NCBI GenBank assembly: GCA_023436805.1
Contig: JAEZHT010000040.1
Span: 1-6,176, forward strand
Direction: 5' to 3'
Length of the DNA: 6,176 nucleotides
Source of the DNA: Bacillota bacterium
GTDB taxonomy: Bacteria; Bacillota_I; Bacilli_A; Acholeplasmatales; UBA5453
The translations under genes were made by a program, and so were the position numbers. Below the pieces are notes generated by a model, which saw nothing but the letters and a program-made list of their open reading frames with translations, did not search any database and was not told where the DNA came from. Of the stretch, positions 1-6,176 are shown in pieces. Numbering within the stretch: the first letter of the stretch is position 1; each line of letters opens with the position of its first letter.

Positions 1-3000
1 CTACTTGGGTACCTAAACCATCGACAGAAACAAACGGCATCCTCAAGTGATTGCCTTCAATTTTAAATTCAACCGCTTCGGATTGGAAGATGTCAACTTT
101 GAGGAATTTCATCCCTCGCAAGGTCATTTCTAAAGCAATTTGTAATACAGTCAGTACCGATTCATCTTTGGCAGTGGTATTGAATAATCCTTCGATTTCT
201 TTGATGCGATTTCGAATCGCGTTTGACCCCAGCACCATGGTTTCATAGTCAAATTGGTCTGCACGTTTAGAAAAATACGCACTGTAGAATAAAATCGGTT
301 TATATACTTTAAACCAAGCGATGCGCATCGCCATCAAAACATACGCGGTGGCGTGGGCTTTCGGGAACATGTATTTGATTTGAGAACAGCTCCAAATATA
401 CCATTTTGGTACACCATTGCGAGCCATCAATTCTTCGTATGTTTTCCACTTTTCTTTGTCTTTCGACGGTTTGCCTTTACGGACAAACTCCATGATTTCA
501 AAGGATTTGAGTGGGTCCATACCAAAGTTGATCAAATCTACCATGATATCGTCACGACAACCGATGATTTGATCAAAAGTGATGCCTTGGAATTCTGCTT
601 TTTTGTTGAGGATCAAGTCTTGGGCATTTTTAAGCCAGACGTCGGTGCCATGGGATAGACCGGATATTTTAACCATACCAGCAAAGTTGTTCGGTTTGGT
701 ATCGGTAAGCATTTGTCTCACGAAGTTTGTGCCCAGTTCAGGAATACCAAAGGAAGCGACTTCACTGTTGATATCTTTCGGGTCTAATCCGATGCATGTG
801 GTATTACAAAATAGTTCATACACTTTCGGGTCATCGACAGGTATGTCAGCGGCTTCACTGAAAGGAAAATCATTCGGATGTGCCTTGACATAATCCATCA
901 AGAAACGAATCATGGTTGGGTCATCGTGACCAAGGATATCTAGTTTTAATAGATTGTCTTCAAATGAGTGATAATCGAAATGGGTGGTTTTCCAGCCCGC
1001 TTCGATGTCATCGGCTGGGTATTGAATTGGGGTCACATCGAAAATTTCTTTTTCGGATGGTACGACCACAATCCCACCTGGGTGTTGTCCAGAGGAGCGT
1101 TTAACCCCTTCGATATTTTTAGCCAATCTTTCGACTTGTGCGTTTCGAATACCAATGATTTGTTTGTCTTCTAGGAAGCCTTTGACATAGCCAAACGCAT
1201 TACGTTCAGCCACGGTTTGAATCGTACCCGCCCTAAAGGTATGAGATTCACCTAAGAGCTCTCTGACGTAATCGTGGGCTTTGGATTGGTATTCACCGGA
1301 GAAGTTTAAGTCTATATCTGGGACTTTATCGCCATTGAAACCTAAGAATGTTTCAAATGGGATATCGTGACCATCTTTATGCAAGGTTTGACCACAGTGT
1401 GGGCACACTTGATTGGATAAATCGTATCCAGATGCCACATTATCAAAATGTTTTTGGAACGATTTTTCTAAGTCGGTCAATCCAAATTGAGCGATATCTT
1501 CTTCGCTCATTTTAAACACAGTAAAATCGCCATTTGGACAACGGTAATGGGGTTTTAATGGATTGACTTCTGTGATGCCCATCAAGGTAGCGACTAATGA
1601 TGACCCGACAGACCCACGTGATCCCACCAGATAACCCGCATCGTTGCTGTTTTTGGTGAGTAAATAAGAGATGTAGTAAATTGGTCCAAACTCATTCTCA
1701 ATGATGTTTTTGAGTTCACGTTCAATGCGTTTTTCAACCATTGGGTGGATGCGTTCACCATAGAGTTGGTGGGCTTTTTGATAGACCAATCGATAAATTT
1801 CTTCTTTGATGGAGTCGATGCCTAACTTTTCTTTGAAAGCGTCATCTCTTAAGGAATACAAACTCTTAGGAAAGGCTTGGATCGCATCGATTTTATTATT
1901 TAACTTGTTGGTATTCGTAACGACGATTTCATACGCCAATTCTGACCCAATGAATTTGAATGCTTCGAGCATTTCATCGGTGGTCATGAAGTATTGAAGT
2001 GGTGCGGTTTCATACCTTGCCAAATCATGCGTACCGCCACCCACAAGTTTCGTGCGGATGTAGATGTCACGGTAGATGGCATCCGATTCGTTAAGATAAT
2101 GAACGTCACCAGTCGCGATGACCAACTTATTCATTTCTTTGGCTACACGGATGATTTTTTTGATGATCGATTGGATGATGAAGTCTGCTTCGATACCCAA
2201 ATCTTCTTTCAAATGTCTATAGGATATCGGTGGTTGAACTTCGATATAATCGTAAAATCCAATGACCCTTCTGAGGTCATCTTCACTGCGGTTTAGTGCC
2301 ATTTCAAATACTTCGGCATGGCTACAACCAGACCCAACCAAAATCCCTTCACGGTGTTTTTGGAGTACCGATTTTAACAAGCGCGGGCCTTCAAAGAAAT
2401 GGTCAGTCAATGTATCAGAAATGATTTTAAATAAATTCTTGTAACCCACTTGGTTTTGAACCAACAAATTCATATGGGTCGTAAACCCACATTGCCACGC
2501 ATTATTAAGTTCAATCGCACGGTTGATATCTGAATGTTTAAAGATGCCTTTTTTATATAAGTCAGCAAGCATTAAAATGAAAATGTTCGCGGTTGCTAAA
2601 GCGTCATCGACAGCCCTGTGGTGTGTTTCTAATTTCACTTTAAAGAGTTTTGCGACAGCTTTTAAGTTGTAACGTTTGAGTTCATCGCGATAATAATATC
2701 TGGCAATATTGAGTGTGTCAATGACTGGAAATTCGATGTCATCAATCGACAATCTCGCCATGTTGGCATATATATGACCAATATCAAAAGATGCGTTGTG
2801 CGCAACCAAAATAGCCCCTTTAGCGAATTCAAGGAACTTCGGTAAAGCTTCATCAATCTTTGGTGCACCGACCAAATCTTGATCGGTAATGGTGGTTAAG
2901 CTCGTGGTAAAATAAGACAGTTTTTGTTCTGGATTTACAAAAGTGGAAAACTGTTCAGTGACTTGATGGTTCTGAATTTTTACAGCTGATATTTCAATGA

Positions 3001-4279
3001 TTTTATCGCGTTCAGATGATAGCCCTGTGGTTTCAAGGTCGAAAACCACATATGTAGCGGTTTTGAGGTCGATGTCTTTATCGCCAAATGCCATCTTAAA
3101 GGCGGTTTCGTCGATATAGTTGACTTCAACCCCATAAATGGGTTTGATGGGTTTACCTTTGGTTGCTTTCGCAATATCTGGGTACGCATATAAACCATCA
3201 TGGTCGGTAAAAGCAATCGCTTTATGACCCCATTTGATGGCTTGGTCGACATAATCAACCACATCGGTAATCCCGTCCATATTGGACATTTTGGTATGTA
3301 AATGGAATTCAATGCGTTTTTCTTTAGCACTGTCTTTACGTTCTTTTTTACTGGTTTTTTCTAAGAATTCGATGACATTCGCAATGATGATGACATCTTT
3401 CGCAAACGTATCAAAAGAGGCACGGCCTGAAACACGTACGATGTCGTTTTCTTTATAGGCTTCTGCAGCTGTGATGTCTTCGGGTTTATTTAAAAATTGT
3501 TTTACAATGATGGCATCATCGGCATCCGCGACCGTCATTTGTAATAACGATATGTTTTTCAAGTGTTTGATTTCGGTTTTTAATACAGCACCTTCAACTG
3601 AAAAAGCTGGCACACCCTGGGTATTCTGGAATTTATCCAATTCATAATTATCTTTAGGAATGTCAGATATGGGACTGATCTTTTCAGCTTTGTACACTTT
3701 TTTAAAATTTTTTAAAGCTTTCTTAGGTTCAACTTTTTCTTTAGGTTGCATGTCTTTTAGTTTTTCGATGGCTTGTTGTTCATCTTTTTTGATTTCTTCG
3801 ATGACATTCGGGATGGCTTTAGTTACTTCAAGCCTGATTTTCGCATCCAATCCATACTTCCTAAATGCTTCTTCAAAAAATGGTAAGTACTTGTTCAAAT
3901 GCTCACTGTGTTCATCGACAAACACGACAAAGCCATCGGTAAAGATGACTTCAAAGTTCTTAAATACGTTTAAAGAAGCGCGTTCTTCAGAGAGCGTTTG
4001 TAATACCCAATGGAAATAAGCCACAGGGTCTTTTTGCCACGTTGGGTTTTGATATGAAAGCAAATAGTCCACTTTGTGAACTTGATTGGGGATGGTGAAA
4101 TAAAGCACCAATTGGGACGCAAAATGTCCCAACGATTTCGCTTCAGGTGTTTCAGGAAACGAGATGAAAAAAGTCCATTTTTTCTCTTTGGGGTTCACGG
4201 CGACATGATTCAATTGTGCGGCCAACAATTGGGGGTCTTTGAACCCCGATTGTTTTAAAAATAATTCGAATTTGTTCAT
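1..4279 (-). CDS. polC: DNA polymerase III alpha subunit, PolC type (C-terminus cut by window edge)
   Basis: Replicative DNA polymerase of low-GC Gram-positives with a built-in 3'-5' proofreading exonuclease; it acts in the cytoplasmic replisome with the beta clamp. The frame is open for 1426 codons from the ATG at 4279 to the window edge. Domains seen in order: N-terminal domain (about 1-160); Lys/Glu-rich linker (about 160-206); OB fold (about 220-320); first PHP part with HLHT at H326/H328 and TDH at D359/H360; inserted DnaQ-like exonuclease with DxE at D414/E416, HNASFD ending at D499 and HRAVDD at H554/D559; second PHP part with GDVH at D725/H727; polymerase core with GSRGSVGSS (about 880), PDIDLNFSGEY (catalytic D988, D990), GQHPGGI (about 1064), LDILGHDD (third catalytic Asp, D1114) and KYMFPKAHA (about 1300). 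The last visible residues resemble the family's PGLGTNV segment, so roughly 50 residues are missing. Oddity: the cysteine cluster is CPNG...CPHC (C914, C959, C962), with Gly917 where a fourth Cys is usual. It lies 8 nt behind a membrane-protein gene, probably in one operon. Identity is very secure. Confidence 0.98.
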   Translation of the reverse strand, partial: MNKFELFLKQSGFKDPQLLAAQLNHVAVNPKEKKWTFFISFPETPEAKSLGHFASQLVLYFTIPNQVHKVDYLLSYQNPTWQKDPVAYFHWVLQTLSEERASLNVFKNFEVIFTDGFVVFVDEHSEHLNKYLPFFEEAFRKYGLDAKIRLEVTKAIPNVIEEIKKDEQQAIEKLKDMQPKEKVEPKKALKNFKKVYKAEKISPISDIPKDNYELDKFQNTQGVPAFSVEGAVLKTEIKHLKNISLLQMTVADADDAIIVKQFLNKPEDITAAEAYKENDIVRVSGRASFDTFAKDVIIIANVIEFLEKTSKKERKDSAKEKRIEFHLHTKMSNMDGITDVVDYVDQAIKWGHKAIAFTDHDGLYAYPDIAKATKGKPIKPIYGVEVNYIDETAFKMAFGDKDIDLKTATYVVFDLETTGLSSERDKIIEISAVKIQNHQVTEQFSTFVNPEQKLSYFTTSLTTITDQDLVGAPKIDEALPKFLEFAKGAILVAHNASFDIGHIYANMARLSIDDIEFPVIDTLNIARYYYRDELKRYNLKAVAKLFKVKLETHHRAVDDALATANIFILMLADLYKKGIFKHSDINRAIELNNAWQCGFTTHMNLLVQNQVGYKNLFKIISDTLTDHFFEGPRLLKSVLQKHREGILVGSGCSHAEVFEMALNRSEDDLRRVIGFYDYIEVQPPISYRHLKEDLGIEADFIIQSIIKKIIRVAKEMNKLVIATGDVHYLNESDAIYRDIYIRTKLVGGGTHDLARYETAPLQYFMTTDEMLEAFKFIGSELAYEIVVTNTNKLNNKIDAIQAFPKSLYSLRDDAFKEKLGIDSIKEEIYRLVYQKAHQLYGERIHPMVEKRIERELKNIIENEFGPIYYISYLLTKNSNDAGYLVGSRGSVGSSLVATLMGITEVNPLKPHYRCPNGDFTVFKMSEEDIAQFGLTDLEKSFQKHFDNVASGYDLSNQVCPHCGQTLHKDGHDIPFETFLGFNGDKVPDIDLNFSGEYQSKAHDYVRELLGESHTFRAGTIQTVAERNAFGYVKGFLEDKQIIGIRNAQVERLAKNIEGVKRSSGQHPGGIVVVPSEKEIFDVTPIQYPADDIEAGWKTTHFDYHSFEDNLLKLDILGHDDPTMIRFLMDYVKAHPNDFPFSEAADIPVDDPKVYELFCNTTCIGLDPKDINSEVASFGIPELGTNFVRQMLTDTKPNNFAGMVKISGLSHGTDVWLKNAQDLILNKKAEFQGITFDQIIGCRDDIMVDLINFGMDPLKSFEIMEFVRKGKPSKDKEKWKTYEELMARNGVPKWYIWSCSQIKYMFPKAHATAYVLMAMRIAWFKVYKPILFYSAYFSKRADQFDYETMVLGSNAIRNRIKEIEGLFNTTAKDESVLTVLQIALEMTLRGMKFLKVDIFQSEAVEFKIEGNHLRMPFVSVDGLGTQV
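4112..4132. repeat. Small perfect inverted repeat inside polC
   Basis: TTGGGAC (4112-4118) and GTCCCAA (4126-4132) are exact reverse complements separated by 7 nt. The repeat lies in polC codons 50-56. A hairpin of this size can occur by chance in coding DNA, and no function is claimed. Confidence 0.4.
4224..4254. repeat. Hairpin-forming inverted repeat at the 5' end of polC
   Basis: AACAAT (4224-4229) pairs with ATTGTT (4249-4254), and GGGGT (4232-4236) pairs with ACCCC (4243-4247). A TG/G internal mismatch separates the two stems and the loop is 6 nt. The whole structure falls in about codons 9-19 of polC, starting 25 nt after the A of the start codon. On the polC mRNA it could hinder early elongation or ribosome loading. 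On the opposite strand it is followed by TTTT, so it superficially resembles a terminator, but no plus-strand gene lies upstream. The pairing is seen directly; any role is speculation. Confidence 0.5.
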
Positions 4280-4285
4280 ATAATA

Positions 4286-4289
4286 TCCT
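4286..4289 (-). promoter_or_regulatory. Ribosome binding site of polC overlapping the upstream stop codon
   Basis: Read on the minus strand, AGGA lies 6 nt before the polC ATG at 4279. It shares bases with the TAG stop (4290-4288) of the membrane-protein gene. It is a modest Shine-Dalgarno match. Its overlap with the upstream stop, and the 8-nt gap, suggest that translation of polC is coupled to that of the preceding gene. Confidence 0.6.
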
Positions 4290-5070
4290 ACTCTTCGTCT
4301 TTTTTACGGACGACCACTTTCGACATTCGAAGTAAGCCGTTGAATGCGATGGTCATCGTGATGAATGGGAGGATCATACCAAGAAATAAGATGAATCCAA
4401 GTCCATATAATTCTGCAACCAAAGCCAAAATAAAATAGCTGGTGGTTGAATAAGTTGCCATAATGAAACGATATCTGTAGCTCAGTTTTTCCATTCTAAA
4501 CCCATAAGAAAATGCCATGATGCCTGCAAGTAACATGTATAAGATAAAATTGGCAATAAATATATAAGTAGACAATGTGCTCGCATACAAGGATTGAAAT
4601 TTGTCCCCGAATCGAACCAAGCCTACTTTAAAAATATCCACATCTGGTTGTGTTTGTAAGGACAAATCGATGTTTTCAAATCCAAGTTCGGTGTAAGTGA
4701 TGGCATCCACCACTACGCCTGCCGAATACAATGTGACTTGCTTTGCTTCAAAAATGAACTGTACCTTGAGTGGTTCAGGGGTGGTCATGAATTGGATTTC
4801 AATGCCACCAATGGTCATCGGTTTTGGGTTTTGACAAGAGAGTGTGCCACTAACTATTTCACAGGGTATAGCCTGTTGGATAAATGTCCCAGTAATTTCT
4901 TGTTTCACGTCCGTAGTAATTGGTGATACCACAAACAATCGAATTGCCATTGGTAACGTTGCTAATAAAGCCAAAAGAGCCATGTATATGAATACATAAC
5001 CCATTTTATCTTTTAGAAAAAATGCAATTTTACTCGGTTGAAATACCGATATATTGATGCGTTTTAACAT
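4288..5070 (-). CDS. DUF1189-like four-helix membrane protein of unknown function
   Basis: 260-residue predicted membrane protein. One hydrophobic helix near the N-terminus (about 24-48) follows a basic start (LKRINISVFQPSKIAFFLKDK). Then comes a soluble loop of about 115 residues (50-163) and three closely spaced helices (about 166-188, 203-222, 224-246), ending in a charged KKDEE tail. By the positive-inside rule both ends should be cytoplasmic and the large loop outside. This topology and the N-terminal pattern resemble DUF1189 proteins of Bacillota, a family with no firm function; the family assignment is from memory and moderate. The loop holds the protein's only two cysteines, C70 and C79, which could form a disulfide. 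The ATG at 5070 is chosen because AAGAGG sits 7 nt upstream and a promoter lies just beyond. It is the first gene of a likely two-gene unit with polC, 8 nt downstream. A plain hypothetical membrane protein is the fallback. Confidence 0.85.
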   Translation of the reverse strand: MLKRINISVFQPSKIAFFLKDKMGYVFIYMALLALLATLPMAIRLFVVSPITTDVKQEITGTFIQQAIPCEIVSGTLSCQNPKPMTIGGIEIQFMTTPEPLKVQFIFEAKQVTLYSAGVVVDAITYTELGFENIDLSLQTQPDVDIFKVGLVRFGDKFQSLYASTLSTYIFIANFILYMLLAGIMAFSYGFRMEKLSYRYRFIMATYSTTSYFILALVAELYGLGFILFLGMILPFITMTIAFNGLLRMSKVVVRKKDEE

Positions 5071-5077
5071 GGCAGAA

Positions 5078-5083
5078 CCTCTT
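5078..5083 (-). promoter_or_regulatory. Ribosome binding site of the DUF1189-like gene
   Basis: AAGAGG on the minus strand, 7 nt before the ATG at 5070. It supports this start over internal methionines. Confidence 0.7.
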
Positions 5084-5087
5084 CTTT

Positions 5088-5104
5088 TTATTATAACATA
5101 ATAA
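5088..5104. promoter_or_regulatory. 17-bp AT-rich palindrome, candidate operator between divergent genes
   Basis: TTATTAT-AAC-ATAATAA is a perfect 7-bp inverted repeat with a 3-nt centre. It fully contains the proposed leftward -10 (5090-5095) and the proposed rightward -35 (5093-5098), so a bound protein could control both genes. Because it is all A/T in its arms, chance or the symmetry of a -10 sequence could also explain it. No regulator gene is in the window. Confidence 0.4.
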
Positions 5105-5118
5105 GCGACCTGTGATAA
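5090..5118 (-). promoter_or_regulatory. Leftward promoter for the DUF1189-like gene and polC
   Basis: On the minus strand there is an extended -10, TGT-TATAAT (hexamer 5095-5090, consensus), with TTATCA (5118-5113; 4 of 6 matches to TTGACA) 17 bp upstream. The predicted transcript start is near 5083, leaving a short leader that begins close to the AAGAGG ribosome binding site. It fits a housekeeping sigma-A promoter. Confidence 0.65.
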
Positions 5119-5121
5119 AAT
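5093..5121 (+). promoter_or_regulatory. Rightward promoter for mnmL-mnmM
   Basis: Extended -10 TGA-TAAAAT (hexamer 5116-5121; 5 of 6 matches) with ATAACA (5093-5098; 4 of 6) 17 bp upstream. The predicted transcript start is near 5128, only about 9 nt before the first ATG. It occupies almost the same DNA as the leftward promoter, so both could not be used at the same instant. It is weaker than the leftward promoter. Confidence 0.5.
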
Positions 5122-5136
5122 ACATTTGGTGATGAA

Positions 5137-6072
5137 ATGAATTTAATGAACGACGAAAAACATTATAACACACTCAACAATTATTACAGACAACTGTATC
5201 CAAATAAAGTTTTTAAGATTGCCTTAAACGGTCACTTCACTTGTCCGAACATTGACGGTACCGTTGCTCGTGGTGGATGTACGTTTTGTACTCCATTGGG
5301 TTCAGGTGATTTTGCTGGGTCCAAATACGATCCACTCAAAAAACAGTTTGATAATATCAAAGAAATGATGCATCTAAAATGGCCAGATAAAGCCAATTAT
5401 GTCGTATATTTCCAAGCAAACACAAACACCCATGGACCGTTAGATAAACTCAAATCCTTATATGAAGAAGCGATTACTTTAGACCCCAATATTGTCATGA
5501 TCAGTATCGCTACCCGACCAGATTCACTACCCTTATCGGTACTCGACTATTTGGGTGAACTCAATCAAAAGATGCCTTTACAAGTCGAACTTGGGCTTCA
5601 AACCATCCATGAAACCACCTCAAATCTCATCAATCGGGCACATGACTTAAAGTGTTTTGATGACGCCGTGGTCGAGTTGCGAAAAAGAAACATTGAAGTG
5701 GTGGTTCACATCATCAATGGCCTACCTTATGAAACCAAAGAGATGATGCTTGAAACTGTCAAACACATCAACCAACTCGACATTCAAGGTATTAAAATCC
5801 ATATGCTTCATGTCATGGAAAAAACCAAAATGGGTTTTGATTATAAAAAGAACCCATTTCCAATATTATCATTAGAAGAATATGTCGACATCACTGTAGA
5901 TCAACTCAGACTACTCAAACCATCTATGATTGTGCATCGGGTCACGGGGGATGCCCCATTAAAACTATTGATTGAACCCAAATGGACCATCAAAAAGTTC
6001 GTTGTCCAAAATGAAATCGATAAGCGTATGCGCGCATTGAATGCTTGGCAGGGAGATTTATATGAAAGATGA
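5137..6072 (+). CDS. mnmL: MnmL (YtqA/TIGR01212-type radical SAM protein), tRNA wobble uridine modification
   Basis: 311-residue radical SAM protein of the YtqA/YhcC family. The family cluster motif is present as CPNIDGTVARGGCTFC (C36, C48, C51), which should bind the 4Fe-4S cluster that cleaves S-adenosylmethionine. Other conserved blocks are YFQANTNT (91-98), SIATRPDSL (123-131), ELGLQTIHE (151-159), HIINGLPYET (191-200) and KIHMLH (220-225). YtqA proteins of Bacillus subtilis and Streptococcus mutans have been renamed MnmL, because genetics links them to making mnm5s2U at tRNA position 34 where MnmC is absent; the chemical step is not fully resolved. The gene overlaps mnmM by 11 nt, the operon arrangement known from Bacilli. 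Start: ATG 5137 has GGTGAT 3 nt upstream, which is tight; ATG 5146 (Met4) is the alternative. Length is normal and all key residues are intact. It ends in TGA, so TGA is a stop in this organism. Confidence 0.93.
   Translation: MNLMNDEKHYNTLNNYYRQLYPNKVFKIALNGHFTCPNIDGTVARGGCTFCTPLGSGDFAGSKYDPLKKQFDNIKEMMHLKWPDKANYVVYFQANTNTHGPLDKLKSLYEEAITLDPNIVMISIATRPDSLPLSVLDYLGELNQKMPLQVELGLQTIHETTSNLINRAHDLKCFDDAVVELRKRNIEVVVHIINGLPYETKEMMLETVKHINQLDIQGIKIHMLHVMEKTKMGFDYKKNPFPILSLEEYVDITVDQLRLLKPSMIVHRVTGDAPLKLLIEPKWTIKKFVVQNEIDKRMRALNAWQGDLYER
6050..6055 (+). promoter_or_regulatory. Ribosome binding site of mnmM inside mnmL
   Basis: AGGGAG lies 6 nt before the ATG at 6062, within the last codons of mnmL. 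It decides the mnmM start and implies translational coupling. Confidence 0.75.
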
Positions 6073-6176
6073 CCATATTCAAAGATTTGTTCATGAATAC
6101 TTAAAGTCACATGTACACAAAACCGATATCGTGATTGACGCTACTGTCGGTAATGGCAACGATACGGTATTGTTGG
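6062..6176 (+). CDS. mnmM: MnmM (YtqB-type) tRNA methyltransferase, 5' part only
   Basis: Start of a class I SAM-dependent methyltransferase; 38 codons are visible before the right edge, out of an expected total near 190. Residues 23-38 read IVIDATVGNGNDTVLL, the SAM-binding motif I. The DATxGNGxDT form is typical of YtqB, formerly called a putative rRNA methylase (PF06962). YtqB of B. subtilis is now MnmM, which methylates nm5(s2)U34 of tRNA to mnm5(s2)U. The ATG overlaps the 3' end of mnmL by 11 nt (ATGAAAGATGA carries both the start and the mnmL stop), with AGGGAG 6 nt upstream. The partner gene supports the assignment. Only the N-terminus is seen, so catalytic parts further on cannot be checked. 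Confidence 0.88.
   Translation, partial: MKDDHIQRFVHEYLKSHVHKTDIVIDATVGNGNDTVLL

Noticed and set aside
353..1174. Several plus-strand open frames of about 60-105 codons opposite polC
   Set aside because: They lie antisense to clearly conserved polC sequence, their translations resemble no family I know, and they have no convincing ribosome binding sites.
2662..3330. Two minus-strand frames of 68 and 116 codons within polC
   Set aside because: They are out of frame with polC in the region encoding its exonuclease and PHP motifs, which are intact in the polC frame.
3660..4019. 119-codon plus-strand frame rich in Ser, Phe and Leu that looks hydrophobic
   Set aside because: It is the complement of the Lys/Glu-rich linker and N-terminal domain of polC; the hydrophobicity is an artefact of reading those codons backwards.
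4224..4260. Rho-independent terminator on the plus strand (hairpin followed by TTTT)
   Set aside because: No plus-strand gene lies upstream, the T run is short and interrupted, and the bases are codons of polC.
1..4279. Possible frameshift or pseudogene in polC
   Set aside because: All landmark motifs from residue 326 to 1114 and the sequence at the window edge fall in one frame with the ATG at 4279, and I found no in-frame stop.
4738..4926. Plus-strand 62-codon frame opposite the DUF1189-like gene
   Set aside because: Antisense to a coherent membrane protein; no recognisable product and no promoter or ribosome binding site.
6070..6072. TGA read as tryptophan (Mycoplasma code)
   Set aside because: TGA ends mnmL at the expected family length and exactly where mnmM begins; tryptophans in the genes read use TGG.
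5901..6110. Minus-strand 69-codon frame across the mnmL-mnmM junction
   Set aside because: Antisense to conserved mnmL and mnmM coding sequence.

Overview
The window comes from a moderately AT-rich, low-GC Gram-positive-type bacterium (Bacillota, or the Acholeplasma/Izemoplasma side of the Mollicutes). It carries a PolC-type replicative polymerase and the Bacilli-type YtqA-YtqB (MnmL-MnmM) tRNA modification pair. The genetic code looks standard: tryptophans in the genes read are TGG, TGA ends mnmL and TAG ends the membrane-protein gene. This argues against Mycoplasma and Spiroplasma proper. The genus-level placement is inference.

Layout: there are two divergent transcription units. Leftward (minus strand) from about 5083, a four-helix DUF1189-like membrane protein (4288-5070) is followed after 8 nt by polC (from 4279 down past position 1). 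polC fills about 70% of the window and has 1426 codons here; only about 50 C-terminal residues should be missing. Rightward (plus strand), mnmL/ytqA (5137-6072) overlaps the start of mnmM/ytqB (from 6062) by 11 nt, and mnmM runs off the right edge after 38 codons.

The two units are separated by only 66 bp (5071-5136). That stretch can be read as two overlapping back-to-back promoters, each with an extended -10 and a 17-bp spacer. A 17-bp perfect AT-rich inverted repeat covers the -10 of one promoter and the -35 of the other. There are no RNA genes, mobile elements, CRISPR arrays or clear terminators. No stretch over 300 bases lacks a gene.

Functionally, the left unit is chromosome replication (PolC with OB, PHP, proofreading exonuclease and polymerase parts) behind a membrane protein of unknown role. 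The right unit makes mnm5(s2)U at the wobble base of tRNAs: MnmL is implicated in converting cmnm5(s2)U towards nm5(s2)U, and MnmM methylates nm5(s2)U to mnm5(s2)U. This is ordinary housekeeping DNA rather than an accessory island. The points most worth a second look are the altered zinc site in PolC, the shared divergent promoter/palindrome, and the placement of polC behind a membrane-protein gene.
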